Below, in pieces: positions 1 to 8,584 of a stretch of DNA of 64,000 nt. The notes beneath the pieces are model-generated. The model was not told the origin of the DNA, made no database searches, and was given only the letters and a program-made list of their open reading frames with translations. The stretch comes from Parashewanella tropica. Lineage in GTDB: Bacteria > Pseudomonadota > Gammaproteobacteria > Enterobacterales > Shewanellaceae. Position numbers and translations under genes: made by a program. The DNA lies in NCBI RefSeq assembly GCF_004358445.1, contig NZ_CP037951.1, forward strand, positions 4,054,501 through 4,118,500, read 5' to 3'. The stretch's first letter is position 1; every line of letters begins with the position of its first letter.

Positions 1-52
1 ATGTAGAAACACTGCGCCCGTTACCGTTGTTAAGATGGTACTAAGGAGTAAT

Positions 53-730
53 ATGAAAGTCTTATTGGTTGAAGATGATGCAACAACACTTGACTATATT
101 GTCAAGGGATTTACTGAGCAAGGCCACAATATTGAAACCGCCAACGATGGCCATCAAGGTCTGTTGCTCGCCACAAGCAACCAGTATGATTTGATCATCT
201 TAGATCGAATGTTACCGAGCCTTGGCGGATTGAAGTTACTGGCCGCAGTCAGAGCAACAGGAAATCAAACCCCAGTAATGCTCCTCTCAGCATTAAGCCA
301 TGTCGATGAGCGAGTAAAAGGCTTAAGAGCCGGTGGTGATGACTACATGACCAAGCCATTCGCCTTTTCAGAACTTTTGGTTCGTTGTGAAAAATTGATG
401 CAACGTGGTCATACCCAGCCAATGCAAACTCACCTTAAAGCCGGACCGTTGGAAATGGAACTTCTGACCCGTAACGTCACTCTAGACGGGCAAGAAATCA
501 TGTTACAGCCCAAAGAGTTTCAGTTGCTTAAGTATTTGATGGAACACGTCAATCAAGTGATAAGCCGAACTTTACTCTTTGAAGCAGTATGGGATTATCA
601 TTTTGATCCTAGAACCAATGTGATTGATGTCCACATCGCCAAACTCAGACGCAAGTTTGAAGAACTGGGTCATGGTGAGCTGATCGAAACAGTCAGAGGT
701 GCAGGTTATCGCTTACGGCAGAGGAATTAA
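53..730 (+). CDS. OmpR/PhoB-family response regulator
   Basis: Two-component response regulator of 225 residues. The receiver domain (about 1-115) has the acidic pocket EDD at 7-9, the phospho-acceptor Asp51 in LIILDRMLP and the conserved Lys in TKPF near 101. A winged-helix DNA-binding domain of the OmpR/PhoB class follows (about 130-222, ending in VRGAGYRLR). The start is placed at 53 because AAGGAG (43-48) lies just upstream; an in-frame ATG at 35 has no such site. The partner kinase overlaps its 3' end, so both are co-translated. The stimulus cannot be told from the sequence; the overall look is of the QseB/CusR-like branch. Confidence 0.93.
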   Translation: MKVLLVEDDATTLDYIVKGFTEQGHNIETANDGHQGLLLATSNQYDLIILDRMLPSLGGLKLLAAVRATGNQTPVMLLSALSHVDERVKGLRAGGDDYMTKPFAFSELLVRCEKLMQRGHTQPMQTHLKAGPLEMELLTRNVTLDGQEIMLQPKEFQLLKYLMEHVNQVISRTLLFEAVWDYHFDPRTNVIDVHIAKLRRKFEELGHGELIETVRGAGYRLRQRN

Positions 731-2036
731 TCCTTATCAAAGTAGCGCATGGCGGATAACGATTGTTTTCTCCATATTGGTGACCCTTATCATTGGTGCT
801 TTGCTGTTTGGTCTCTACAAACAGCTCAATATGGAGCAAAATTATCAAGTCAGTGAAAATTTACAAAGCCAAGCTCAGCATTATCAACAATTAGCCAGCA
901 CTGTCTCACGAACTAAATTTGCTGAACAAATCAGTCGTGCAGACTCCAAGGCCGTACTCGTCGCTTGGAAAAATGGCAATAATGTCATCGGCGCATTAAG
1001 TTTTATGCCTGATGACATGCCCTTTCTACCGAAAACCAAAGATTTTCCCATTCTCACCACAGGCCCAGATAAACTGCATATTTTGACTGGTGGTATCGTT
1101 CATACCAAATATGGCAACCTCCTCATCGCCAATCGTACCGATCATTTTACGGCCATGCTCGATAAATTTGTCAGCGCTTCGGCTACAGCAATCATGGTAA
1201 CCATCATCGTTGCACTGGCTATGGGATATGTATTTTCCAAAACCATTTTAAGTCGCTTAACTCATTACAACCGTCTGAGCGAAGAAATAGAACAAGGACG
1301 CTATGACACTCGATTTCCACTCAGTTGGCGCAATGATGAATTCGATGTGCTTGCCAATCAATTTAATAAGGTCCTCGATACCCTTGAGAATAATTTGATG
1401 GCGATTCGCGGGATCACCGACAATATCGCTCACGATCTCCGCACACCACTTTCTCATCTACGCATCGGTATTGAGCAGCTTATTAACCAACCGGCTGATA
1501 ATATTCATGAACATTGTGCAAACTTATTAGAAGAGTTAGATCACTGTTTGAGCACCTTTGATGCCATGCTTTCTCTCACTCGCATCGAAGAAGGCCAATT
1601 AGAATTAGAACGCCAGCCTGTGAGCCTTCATACTATTTGCCACGATCTGCAAGATATGGCCGAAGCTCTTGCCGAAATGAACCAACAAAAGCTGAACATA
1701 GAATTGGGCAATGACTATACATTAAGTGCTGATAAGCACTTGTTATTTCAAGCCTTATTCAACCTTGTTGATAACGCGATAAAGTATTCAGGGGAAAATG
1801 CCACTATTGAAATTCAACAGGATGGTCGCCATCTGAAAATCATTGATAATGGCCCAGGGATCCCCGATGAATTTAAAGAAAAAGTCTTCGAACGCTTAGT
1901 CAGACTCGACCCGAGTCGCCATCACCAAGGCACGGGTTTAGGATTATCTATGGTAAAAGCTATTCTAACCCGTCACAATGCCAACATCAGTTTGGCCGAT
2001 AATCATCCTGGATTGATTGTCAGTATCGATTTTTAA
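699..2036 (+). CDS. Sensor histidine kinase
   Basis: Membrane histidine kinase of 445 residues, partner of the preceding regulator. Two membrane segments (about 20-40 and 160-180) flank a periplasmic sensor region of roughly 120 residues. A HAMP linker follows, then the HisKA helix with phospho-acceptor His245 in IAHDLRTP, and an HATPase domain with N box (NLVDNAIKYS), G1 (DNGPGIP) and G2 (GTGLGLSM). The likely start is GTG at 699, inside the regulator gene, giving a 32-bp overlap; no ATG lies before the first membrane helix. Its ligand is not predictable from the short sensor region. Confidence 0.9.
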   Translation: MQVIAYGRGINPYQSSAWRITIVFSILVTLIIGALLFGLYKQLNMEQNYQVSENLQSQAQHYQQLASTVSRTKFAEQISRADSKAVLVAWKNGNNVIGALSFMPDDMPFLPKTKDFPILTTGPDKLHILTGGIVHTKYGNLLIANRTDHFTAMLDKFVSASATAIMVTIIVALAMGYVFSKTILSRLTHYNRLSEEIEQGRYDTRFPLSWRNDEFDVLANQFNKVLDTLENNLMAIRGITDNIAHDLRTPLSHLRIGIEQLINQPADNIHEHCANLLEELDHCLSTFDAMLSLTRIEEGQLELERQPVSLHTICHDLQDMAEALAEMNQQKLNIELGNDYTLSADKHLLFQALFNLVDNAIKYSGENATIEIQQDGRHLKIIDNGPGIPDEFKEKVFERLVRLDPSRHHQGTGLGLSMVKAILTRHNANISLADNHPGLIVSIDF

Positions 2037-2050
2037 ATATAGCGATAACG

Positions 2051-2731
2051 ATGAGTTCCAAAACCTTTACTTTGCTGCATCAAGCAGACGATTTTATCGT
2101 GATTGATAAAGCCCCTAACGTTCATTTTCATAGTCAAGATGGCAGCGCTGGCGTTGTTGCGCAAGTTGAACAACAGCTGCAGAAAAAGCTTTATCCAGTG
2201 CATCGGCTTGATACCCCAACGTCAGGATTATTAATACTCGCTACCTCTTCAGCCGCCGCTGCACGTTTGGCTGAAAAGTTTAAACGGCATCAAATCCAAA
2301 AATATTATCTCGCGTTAGCAAAAGGAAAGCCGAAAAAGAAGCAAGGCAGTATTATCGGAGATATGGCGAAATCGAGGCGAGGTATGCACAAACTATTACG
2401 TTCGACAGAGAACCCTGCCATGACCCAATTTTTTAGTCAAAGTATTGCGGAAGGGGTACGCTTATATTTGCTAAAGCCACTCACCGGACGTACACACCAA
2501 TTACGGGTCGCCCTTGCCAGTATTGGCAGCCCTATCTTGGGCGACCCGTTATACGGCAAACATTCCGCAGATCGTTGTTATCTACATGCTTATCAATTGG
2601 AGTTTGAAGATTCTGGGGAGCAGTATAAATTTACCTCAGATCCAAAAGTTGGTGAGTTGTTTAATTCACAAGCCATTTGTGATCAACTAAACCTATGGCA
2701 GCAACCTTTGAAATGGCCAAAGATAAAATAA
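2051..2731 (+). CDS. RluA-type pseudouridine synthase
   Basis: RNA pseudouridine synthase of 226 residues in the RluA superfamily, isomerising uridine to pseudouridine in a stable RNA. The catalytic signature HRLDTPTSGLLIL is intact, with the catalytic Asp in HRLD near residue 54. A second conserved block, GRTHQLRVALASIGSPILGD, is near 165-185. There is no S4 domain, so it resembles the short RluA-like group (TIGR01621 type) rather than RluC/RluD. It starts 14 bp after the kinase stop and may be read through from it. The exact RNA site modified is unknown. Confidence 0.88.
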   Translation: MSSKTFTLLHQADDFIVIDKAPNVHFHSQDGSAGVVAQVEQQLQKKLYPVHRLDTPTSGLLILATSSAAAARLAEKFKRHQIQKYYLALAKGKPKKKQGSIIGDMAKSRRGMHKLLRSTENPAMTQFFSQSIAEGVRLYLLKPLTGRTHQLRVALASIGSPILGDPLYGKHSADRCYLHAYQLEFEDSGEQYKFTSDPKVGELFNSQAICDQLNLWQQPLKWPKIK

Positions 2732-2757
2732 CTTCAGCCCTGAATAAGCAAAAAAAA

Positions 2758-2773
2758 GGACTCTTACGAGTCC
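2758..2773. terminator. Short hairpin with A-tract on the + strand
   Basis: GGACTC-TTAC-GAGTCC hairpin immediately after a run of seven A. The U-tract of an intrinsic terminator would be on the minus strand only, where no gene reads in, so its role after the pseudouridine synthase gene is doubtful. Confidence 0.3.
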
Positions 2774-2942
2774 TGCATTCACGAGCAATTGGTTGCCCTA
2801 ATCTTGCCCATCAGATACTACTCTTATCAACTTAACCTTGGCTGACTGTATGACAATTTAAAGAATTTCAAAGGCAATTTCTCGCTTTCCCATTGAGCCT
2901 GTCCTAAAGTTATATCAATCAATAAGGAGAGTTGATACAAGG

Positions 2943-3512
2943 ATGTCTTTACTGCTTCTGGTCATTGTTGCCGTTGTATTTTGGACCATCACAGATTTCG
3001 CACGATTAAAGTCAAAGCGACAAACAGCGCTTAGGCTGCTAACCCAGCTCGACATCGATTTAGAACATCAAACTCATTTACTCAAACAGCTTTTACAACA
3101 AAGTACCTTAAGTGCTGCAGAACAAGACATCATACTTCGTGTTACTAACGATTATCGCCATGAATTCTTAAAGCCTTATGCCATTCATAATCGCCGCATG
3201 TTGCACTGGCATTTAAAGCAAACAGCAAGGTTGAGCCAGCACCTTAATCAGGTGCAGTGGAATCTTGAGCAGAATAAGGCACTAGAAGATAACGTCTTTT
3301 TAGGGCACTACCGAGAAACCCACAGCCTATTTTCAACCTTATGCCGTAAATACAATCTGGCCGTCACGGAGCTCAATCACACTCTTCGTTTGTTCCCTAA
3401 TAATGTCGTCGCCCAGCTTACCAACATTCATTCTTTACCGTTTTTTGAGCCCCATACTGCATTCAAGCCCAGTACATTTACCGCCAACGAAAAGCTTAAG
3501 TTATCGGCATAA
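2943..3512 (+). CDS. LemA-like membrane protein
   Basis: Protein of 189 residues with one N-terminal membrane helix (about 2-20) followed by a helical, probably coiled-coil region. The segment YNLAVTELNHTLRLFPNNVV (about 140-159) followed by a short linker and FFEPH matches the family signature of LemA proteins (YNxAVxxYNxxixxFPxxxxA, then FxE). LemA function is poorly defined. The protein is a divergent member: the middle is rich in His and Leu and the C-terminus is short. An AAGGAG lies around 2923-2928, rather far from the ATG. It stands alone between rsmJ and the pseudouridine synthase gene. Confidence 0.6.
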   Translation: MSLLLLVIVAVVFWTITDFARLKSKRQTALRLLTQLDIDLEHQTHLLKQLLQQSTLSAAEQDIILRVTNDYRHEFLKPYAIHNRRMLHWHLKQTARLSQHLNQVQWNLEQNKALEDNVFLGHYRETHSLFSTLCRKYNLAVTELNHTLRLFPNNVVAQLTNIHSLPFFEPHTAFKPSTFTANEKLKLSA

Positions 3513-3578
3513 GATTGTCGTAGACAGCCTCCCCTCGTATAATCGTCTCTAATTAAACTCCATACCTTTGAGCTTGTT

Positions 3579-4325
3579 GTGTCTTTTGCCATTTATTTTG
3601 AAAAACAATCCCCCTCTCTTTGTGAGCTAAGCCAAAAGTGGCAACTGACTCATGATGAATCTTCGTTATTCGAACTCAAATTTGAACAAGAGCAACTTAA
3701 ATTATTTAAACGCGACGAACCCAAGTTATCGGGTATTGTAGTCGACTTTGTAAGTGGCGCGAGCGCTCACAGACGCAAGTTTGGTGGTGGTAAAGGTCAA
3801 GCGATTGCCAAAGCGGTAGGGCTTAAAAAAGGGGAAACTCCTAGCGTCATTGATGCCACAGCAGGACTGGGACGTGACGCTTTTGTTCTGGCGAGTCTTG
3901 GTTGCCAAGTGACGTTAATCGAACGTCACCCGGTGGTTGCGGCTTTACTAGAAGATGGCTTACGTCGAGCCTATAACGACCCTGAAATAGGTGAATGGGT
4001 GCAACAGCGCATGCAACTTCACCATGGTGCCAGTCAGCAACAATTATCAGCTTTAGAGCTTAATGCCGATGTGGTGTATCTGGATCCTATGTATCCTCAC
4101 CGTGAAAAGTCCGCCCTCGTTAAAAAAGAAATGCGAGTGTTTCAAAGCTTGGTGGGGAGTGATCTTGATGCCGATGAATTACTTGCTCCTGCACTAGAGA
4201 TAGCCAACACACGGGTCGTAGTCAAACGACCTGATTACGCTGAAAACTTAGAAGGACGCAAACCCTCAACGGTTATCGCCACTAAGAAAAATCGCTTTGA
4301 TGTGTATGTAAAAAAGGCAATGTGA
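3579..4325 (+). CDS. rsmJ: 16S rRNA (guanine-1516-N2) methyltransferase RsmJ
   Basis: SAM-dependent methyltransferase of 248 residues matching RsmJ/YhiQ along its length. RsmJ makes m2G1516 in 16S rRNA. Visible signatures are the conserved [18 protein letters not shown] block (about 58-75), the SAM-binding motif [17 protein letters not shown] (about 89-105) and the catalytic-loop motif [11 protein letters not shown] (about 164-174). The start is a GTG at 3579; no in-frame ATG gives the family N-terminus. It is monocistronic, followed by the oppositely oriented RING-protein gene. Confidence 0.95.
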   Translation: MSFAIYFEKQSPSLCELSQKWQLTHDESSLFELKFEQEQLKLFKRDEPKLSGIVVDFVSGASAHRRKFGGGKGQAIAKAVGLKKGETPSVIDATAGLGRDAFVLASLGCQVTLIERHPVVAALLEDGLRRAYNDPEIGEWVQQRMQLHHGASQQQLSALELNADVVYLDPMYPHREKSALVKKEMRVFQSLVGSDLDADELLAPALEIANTRVVVKRPDYAENLEGRKPSTVIATKKNRFDVYVKKAM

Positions 4326-4385
4326 TTTGATATTAATGAAGACTCACATTTTCCATAGGAATCCGCTATTTTCAATAAAGAGAAC

Positions 4386-4886
4386 TTATTGAATTGAACA
4401 GTTTGGTAATCGGGACTTTGTTCTCACTGGAGGCAAATATGCAGGCCTCTCTATAGAGACATAATCTTGAAACTCTTTATCTTCAAAGTTGGTATCTTTG
4501 AGGCAATGTTTACTGTGATTTTTTCTTTGAGAACTATCGTAAAAATAGGATTCGTTACATTCAGAGCAAGTCAAATAAAGCTCTTTTAACGCTTGTTTTA
4601 ACTTAGCACTATTACCACTGTATTTTTCAGAACTTTGACATTCGGGGCAGACAGAATAACCTTGCTTTTGTAAATCTTTATAACACGGTTTACAAACCGT
4701 ATGGCCGTCATTACAAAAAAAGGTGTCTCCAATCGCATCTGTACAATAACAACACTGACGTATCAATTTAGAGCCAGAATGATTCCACTTCACACCATCA
4801 ACATCTATTGTTGATAGAGAGGCTTGAGAAGTCCCTAATGGGATTATTTCAGTTCGACTTGCCAGTGAAACTTGATTAGCTGCCAT
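4386..4886 (-). CDS. RING-finger and C2HC zinc-finger protein
   Basis: Protein of 166 residues, not recognised as a named gene, with two zinc-binding modules. The first is an exact C3HC4 RING pattern: C45-x2-C48-x9-C58-x3-H62-x2-C65-x2-C68-x11-C80-x2-C83, with the usual CPEC ending. The second is C107-x2-C110-x13-H124-x3-C128, a C2HC finger of the kind found beside RING domains in eukaryotic SIAH/TRAF-like proteins. There is no signal peptide or membrane helix. RING-HC domains in eukaryotes recruit ubiquitin-loading enzymes, so a ubiquitin-ligase effector is possible but inferred only. ATG 4886 is chosen because GGATGG lies 5 bp upstream; a TTG at 4898 is the alternative. It is flanked by a long AT-rich gap, which suggests acquired DNA. 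Confidence 0.75.
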   Translation of the reverse strand: MAANQVSLASRTEIIPLGTSQASLSTIDVDGVKWNHSGSKLIRQCCYCTDAIGDTFFCNDGHTVCKPCYKDLQKQGYSVCPECQSSEKYSGNSAKLKQALKELYLTCSECNESYFYDSSQRKNHSKHCLKDTNFEDKEFQDYVSIERPAYLPPVRTKSRLPNCSIQ

Positions 4887-4898
4887 TTGACCATCCAA

Positions 4899-5230
4899 AT
4901 GCTACGGTCTTATTGAAGACGGAAATGAATAACTTTGTTGGAGCATACGTCACCTAGATAAGTTCAAATGACGACCTCTAACTCCAACTGCATAAGAGTT
5001 GCATGCAATCCATACATATCTGTTGTATAAACAATAGCCTGAGTTGATTCAGATTGTTACTTTGATTTAATACATTTAATCTTATGTAAAGATTAAAAAT
5101 ATCTATTCAACACTTATAACTATGTTCAATCACAAATTGCTAATTTAAAATTTGTAGTTCATTTCGAAAGGACAAAAGGAAAAGCTGTCAGTTTGTCTAT
5201 ACAATATTTGATACTCTATAGAGCTAACTT
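4899..5230. other. AT-rich gap, no gene seen
   Basis: About 330 bp of very AT-rich sequence between the RING-protein gene and the first MITE copy. It should hold the promoter of the RING gene. I see no ORF of interest, RNA gene or strong operator in it. Confidence 0.5.
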
Positions 5231-5427
5231 AACCTCAGCTCAGCATAAGCCAACCTCTACAGCACAGCTACTTATGTGTATTTCTGTGTTAGAACAGCTC
5301 GAAATAGACCTGCTATTACGATCTGTTCTGCCTTGAACTACACACTGTTAGCAGTACTGTAGATTAAGGTTAAAGTTTGTATTGTAAATACATAATCTTA
5401 TTGATTTCGTTATACAGAGCTGAGGTT
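5231..5427. mobile_element. MITE family A, copy 1 (197 bp)
   Basis: Non-coding element with terminal inverted repeats, AACCTCAGCTCAGCATAA at the left and the reverse complement of AACCTCAGCTCTGTATAA at the right. The interior is an imperfect palindrome (CTACAG...CTGTAG, GAACAG...CTGTTC), so the whole copy can fold into one long hairpin. A second copy in the opposite orientation is at 8241-8468. AACTT occurs directly on both sides (5226-5230 and 5428-5432), a possible 5-bp target duplication. It lies downstream of envZ. No transposase is present, so it would be mobilised in trans. Confidence 0.85.
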
Positions 5428-5466
5428 AACTTAAAGAGTTAATTAATCCATTGATTAAGAGTATGA

Positions 5467-6786
5467 TCACTCAATCGGCAATCTTACCGTCGCTTTCAAT
5501 CCCCCTTCAGGGCGATTCGCTAACTTGACTCTCCCAAGATGACTTTCGACAATCCGCTTAATGATAGCTAAGCCAAGCCCAGAGCCAATGCTGCCTCTGG
5601 CACTGTCACCTTGTGTGAACGGCTGAAATAGTGCTTCCATCTTCGTTTCATCAATACCGGGGCCATTATCTTCTACACTAAATTCAATGAAGCGTTTATG
5701 GTAAAAGCTACTGATTTTGACCCAGCCATTACCATAGCGAAATGCATTTTCCACTAAATTACTGATCACCCGTTTTATCGATATCGCTTTCATCGGTATA
5801 GCTGGACAAGACTGTAACTCTAATTCAATTTCACCTTGGCGGTTAATCTCAGCATCAGCGATATCTTGAATAATCGAGTTGATTTGATGTGGTTGCACAA
5901 GTTCTTGCTGATCTTGACGAATGTAGGCAATAAACTGATTGATGATGGCGTCCATGTCTTCAATATCATTAACAATGCCTTCTTTGAGATATTGATCTTC
6001 TTCTACCATCATTTCAGAAGCTAGACGTATTCGAGTGAGCGGTGTACGTAAGTCGTGGGAAATACCAGCCATCAGCAAGGCTCTATCTTGCTCTAACTGT
6101 TTCATGCTGCCCGACATTCGATTAAAGGCTTTGGTAACCTCTACAATTTCGGTTGAGCCATTCAGAGGCAGCGGCTCTGGAAAATCGCCACGGGAAACCG
6201 AGGTGGCGGCCTGTTGCAGTCGTCTCAACGGTCGATTTTGCTTACGAGCAAATGCCCAGCCACCAATGACGCTTAATGCACCAATCACCAGCAAATATAA
6301 CGTTAACGGAGACAGTTCATCTTCGTTAATACCACTGTTCAGTGTCACCTTAATCCAGATGTCAGGCGCTTGAGGGGGGCGGATCCAAATTTGCAAATAT
6401 TGGGCTTGCCTAACTCGTACTTCTGTTTGTCCACCAAGGTATTCCGACATTTGACGAGACCAAAAGCCATAATAAGTGGCATCATTCACGCCCGCGTTTC
6501 GTGCTTGCTTTTGACTATAGGCACGCATGCCATCATTACGCACTTTGGCGTTTAGCGCATCAACTAATGTCAGGTGTTGCCGATCAATATCTACTTCATC
6601 AATAAACAGTAACTTTACTTGACGCGCAATGAGCTCATTAATTTGCTCATAACTGGGCTTGATAAAGTACACGGCTACTGTCCAATACGACACCAGCTGA
6701 TTGATGAGCAGCAAACTGCCAATCAATAATACCGTTTGACTGAATGCACTACGGGGTAAAAATTGGCGAAAAAACCTCAGTTTCAA
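5467..6786 (-). CDS. envZ: Osmosensor histidine kinase EnvZ
   Basis: Inner-membrane sensor kinase partner of OmpR, 439 residues (E. coli EnvZ has 450). It shows an N-terminal membrane helix, a periplasmic domain containing LGGQTEVRV as in EnvZ, a second helix, HAMP, the phospho-acceptor block [21 protein letters not shown] box [10 protein letters not shown], and G boxes DNGPGID and GSGLGLAI. The start is taken as TTG at 6786, 5 bp after the ompR stop, giving the N-terminus [14 protein letters not shown] that parallels EnvZ; longer forms read back into ompR. It forms the classical ompR-envZ operon. Confidence 0.92.
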   Translation of the reverse strand: MKLRFFRQFLPRSAFSQTVLLIGSLLLINQLVSYWTVAVYFIKPSYEQINELIARQVKLLFIDEVDIDRQHLTLVDALNAKVRNDGMRAYSQKQARNAGVNDATYYGFWSRQMSEYLGGQTEVRVRQAQYLQIWIRPPQAPDIWIKVTLNSGINEDELSPLTLYLLVIGALSVIGGWAFARKQNRPLRRLQQAATSVSRGDFPEPLPLNGSTEIVEVTKAFNRMSGSMKQLEQDRALLMAGISHDLRTPLTRIRLASEMMVEEDQYLKEGIVNDIEDMDAIINQFIAYIRQDQQELVQPHQINSIIQDIADAEINRQGEIELELQSCPAIPMKAISIKRVISNLVENAFRYGNGWVKISSFYHKRFIEFSVEDNGPGIDETKMEALFQPFTQGDSARGSIGSGLGLAIIKRIVESHLGRVKLANRPEGGLKATVRLPIE

Positions 6787-6791
6787 CGTGG

Positions 6792-7511
6792 CTAGCCTTT
6801 TCCATCGGGTACAAAGACATAACCAATACCCCAAACCGTTTGGATATATCTTGGATTAGTGGCATCTTCTTCAATTAAACGTCTTAAACGAGATACCTGC
6901 ACATCAATAGAGCGTTCTAGGGCAGAATAATCCCGACCACGTGCAAGGTTCATCAGTTTATCGCGGGAAAGGGGTTCTCTTGGATGAGTGGAAAGCACTT
7001 TTAGCACAGCAAATTCACCACTGGTTAAATTAATAGCGTTATCGCCCTCATACATCACTCGAGTGGCTAAATCTAAGGTAAATTTACCAAAGCTGATGGT
7101 TTCTTCTTGCTGCGAAGGCGCGCCAGGAATGTCTTGAACACGACGACGCATCACAGCATTGATACGTGCTAATAACTCACGAGGATTAAAGGGCTTAGGC
7201 ATATAGTCATCAGCGCCCAATTCAAGGCCAATAATACGATCGACCTCATCACCTTTGGCGGTAAGCATCACAATCGGAATATTGTTTTCTTGCTGACGTA
7301 AGCGGCGGCAAATAGACAAGCCATCTTCACCGGGCAACATTAAATCTAAGACCATGAGATGAAAATTTTCACGCTGAAGCAGACGGTCCATCTGCTCAGC
7401 GTCAGCCGCCGTTCGAACATAAAACCCTTGCTCGACGAGGTATCTCTCAAGAAGTGAGCGTAACCGAACATCATCATCAACGACGAGTATTTTTGAAGTT
7501 TCTTGTCCCAT
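6792..7511 (-). CDS. ompR: Osmoregulatory response regulator OmpR
   Basis: DNA-binding response regulator of 239 residues, the same length as E. coli OmpR. Receiver domain with acidic residues VVDDD at 10-14, phospho-acceptor Asp56 in [13 protein letters not shown] and Lys in MPKPFNP. The C-terminal winged helix ends in [16 protein letters not shown], characteristic of OmpR. It normally controls porin genes in response to osmolarity together with EnvZ, whose gene follows directly. The ~147-bp upstream gap is AT-rich and should carry the promoter. Confidence 0.97.
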   Translation of the reverse strand: MGQETSKILVVDDDVRLRSLLERYLVEQGFYVRTAADAEQMDRLLQRENFHLMVLDLMLPGEDGLSICRRLRQQENNIPIVMLTAKGDEVDRIIGLELGADDYMPKPFNPRELLARINAVMRRRVQDIPGAPSQQEETISFGKFTLDLATRVMYEGDNAINLTSGEFAVLKVLSTHPREPLSRDKLMNLARGRDYSALERSIDVQVSRLRRLIEEDATNPRYIQTVWGIGYVFVPDGKG

Positions 7512-7658
7512 GGCCTGTCCTTATCCCAGTGCTGTATTTTTATCGCATTAATATACCTTGTGAAATGTTCAAAAGGCTAGCATTACTGGTGATTTAGTAA
7601 ATTGAAAAACAATAAGTTTATTTGAATGGCTTGTGAAGCTATGAATTGTAAATAAATA

Positions 7659-8237
7659 CTAATTGATAAGTTGATCGATCCGCTGTTGAAGATAAGGGAT
7701 CACTTCTTGTTCAAACCAAGGATGGCGCCGAAGCCACCGATTATTTCTAGGACTCGGATGAGGTAAAGGCAAATAAGCAGGAATACATTGTTGCCACGCC
7801 CTAACTTGCTCAGTAACCGTTTGTTTTGCTGCCAAGTGGTATTGCAGTGCATACTGACCTATCACTAACGTCAGTTCAATGTTCGGCAACAAAGATAGCA
7901 AGGGCTCCCGCCATGTTTTTGCGCATTCTGGCCGAGGCGGTAAATCCCCAGACTTACCTTTACCCGGATAACAAAATCCCATCGGCACAATGGCAAACAG
8001 ATCAGGATCATAAAATTGCTCATGACTCACGCCAAGCCATAACCGTAATCTATCGCCACTGGGATCATTAAAGGGTATCCCAGTTTGCTGTACTTTCATG
8101 CCCGGCGCTTGACCTGCGATGAGTATCTTTGCCTGAGTGCTTGCTTGTACAACAGGCTTAGGTTCAAAGGGCAAATGTTCTGCACAGATTTGGCACCGAG
8201 CAATTTTTTCAAGTAGCTGTTCTAATTCTGATTTCAT
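7659..8237 (-). CDS. Uracil-DNA glycosylase family protein
   Basis: Protein of 192 residues in the uracil-DNA glycosylase superfamily (bacterial group next to MUG/UdgX-like proteins). The water-activating motif ILIAGQAPGMKV is near residues 42-53 and the second active-site motif LPLPHPSPRNNRW near 155-167. Cys residues in the N-terminal RCQICAEHLP are typical of this subgroup, but there are too few for the Fe-S cluster of family 4 enzymes. The start is ATG 8237. An in-frame ATG at 8267 lies inside the neighbouring MITE and would add ten element-derived residues. The base excised is not certain. Confidence 0.82.
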   Translation of the reverse strand: MKSELEQLLEKIARCQICAEHLPFEPKPVVQASTQAKILIAGQAPGMKVQQTGIPFNDPSGDRLRLWLGVSHEQFYDPDLFAIVPMGFCYPGKGKSGDLPPRPECAKTWREPLLSLLPNIELTLVIGQYALQYHLAAKQTVTEQVRAWQQCIPAYLPLPHPSPRNNRWLRRHPWFEQEVIPYLQQRIDQLIN

Positions 8238-8240
8238 AGT

Positions 8241-8468
8241 AACCTCAGCTCTGTATAACAAAATCAATAACGTTATGATTTACACCACAAACCTTAAATT
8301 TTTATCTACAGTGCGGCTAATAATGTGTAGTTCAAGGCAGAACAGTTCGTAATAGCCGTTACCGACATACAAAACTGTCGTTACTGCGTTTCTATTTCGG
8401 GCTGTTCTAACACAGAAATACGCATAAGTAGCTGTACTGTAGAGGTTGGTTTATGCAGAGCTGAGGTT
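8241..8468. mobile_element. MITE family A, copy 2 (228 bp)
   Basis: Second copy of the element at 5231-5427, inverted relative to it. The two align over their full length with about 30 extra bases in the middle of this copy. Ends are AACCTCAGCTCTGTATAA at the left and the reverse complement of AACCTCAGCTCTGCATAA at the right. The left end stops 3 bp from the start codon of the glycosylase gene. No clear target duplication is visible; the flanks ATAG and CTAT look like an extension of the inverted repeat. Confidence 0.87.
8242..8247 (-). promoter_or_regulatory. Ribosome binding site supplied by a MITE end
   Basis: On the minus strand the element terminus reads GAGCTGAGGTT-ACT-ATG. GAGG lies 5 bp before the start codon of the glycosylase gene, so the terminal inverted repeat appears to act as its Shine-Dalgarno sequence. 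Confidence 0.5.
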
Positions 8469-8584
8469 AACTATAAAACCATACTATTTTTAAGGTAATT
8501 AACGATTTTTTAGTTTATTCAACATCGCTTTTCCAGTAGGATCTGCGCCCCTGCTCACACACTCCTTTCAAGGTAAAAGGCCGT

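Noticed and set aside
8238-8267. Ten-residue N-terminal extension of the glycosylase (start at 8267)
   Set aside because: The extra codons come from the MITE end, and ATG 8237 has its own GAGG site and gives the family N-terminus.
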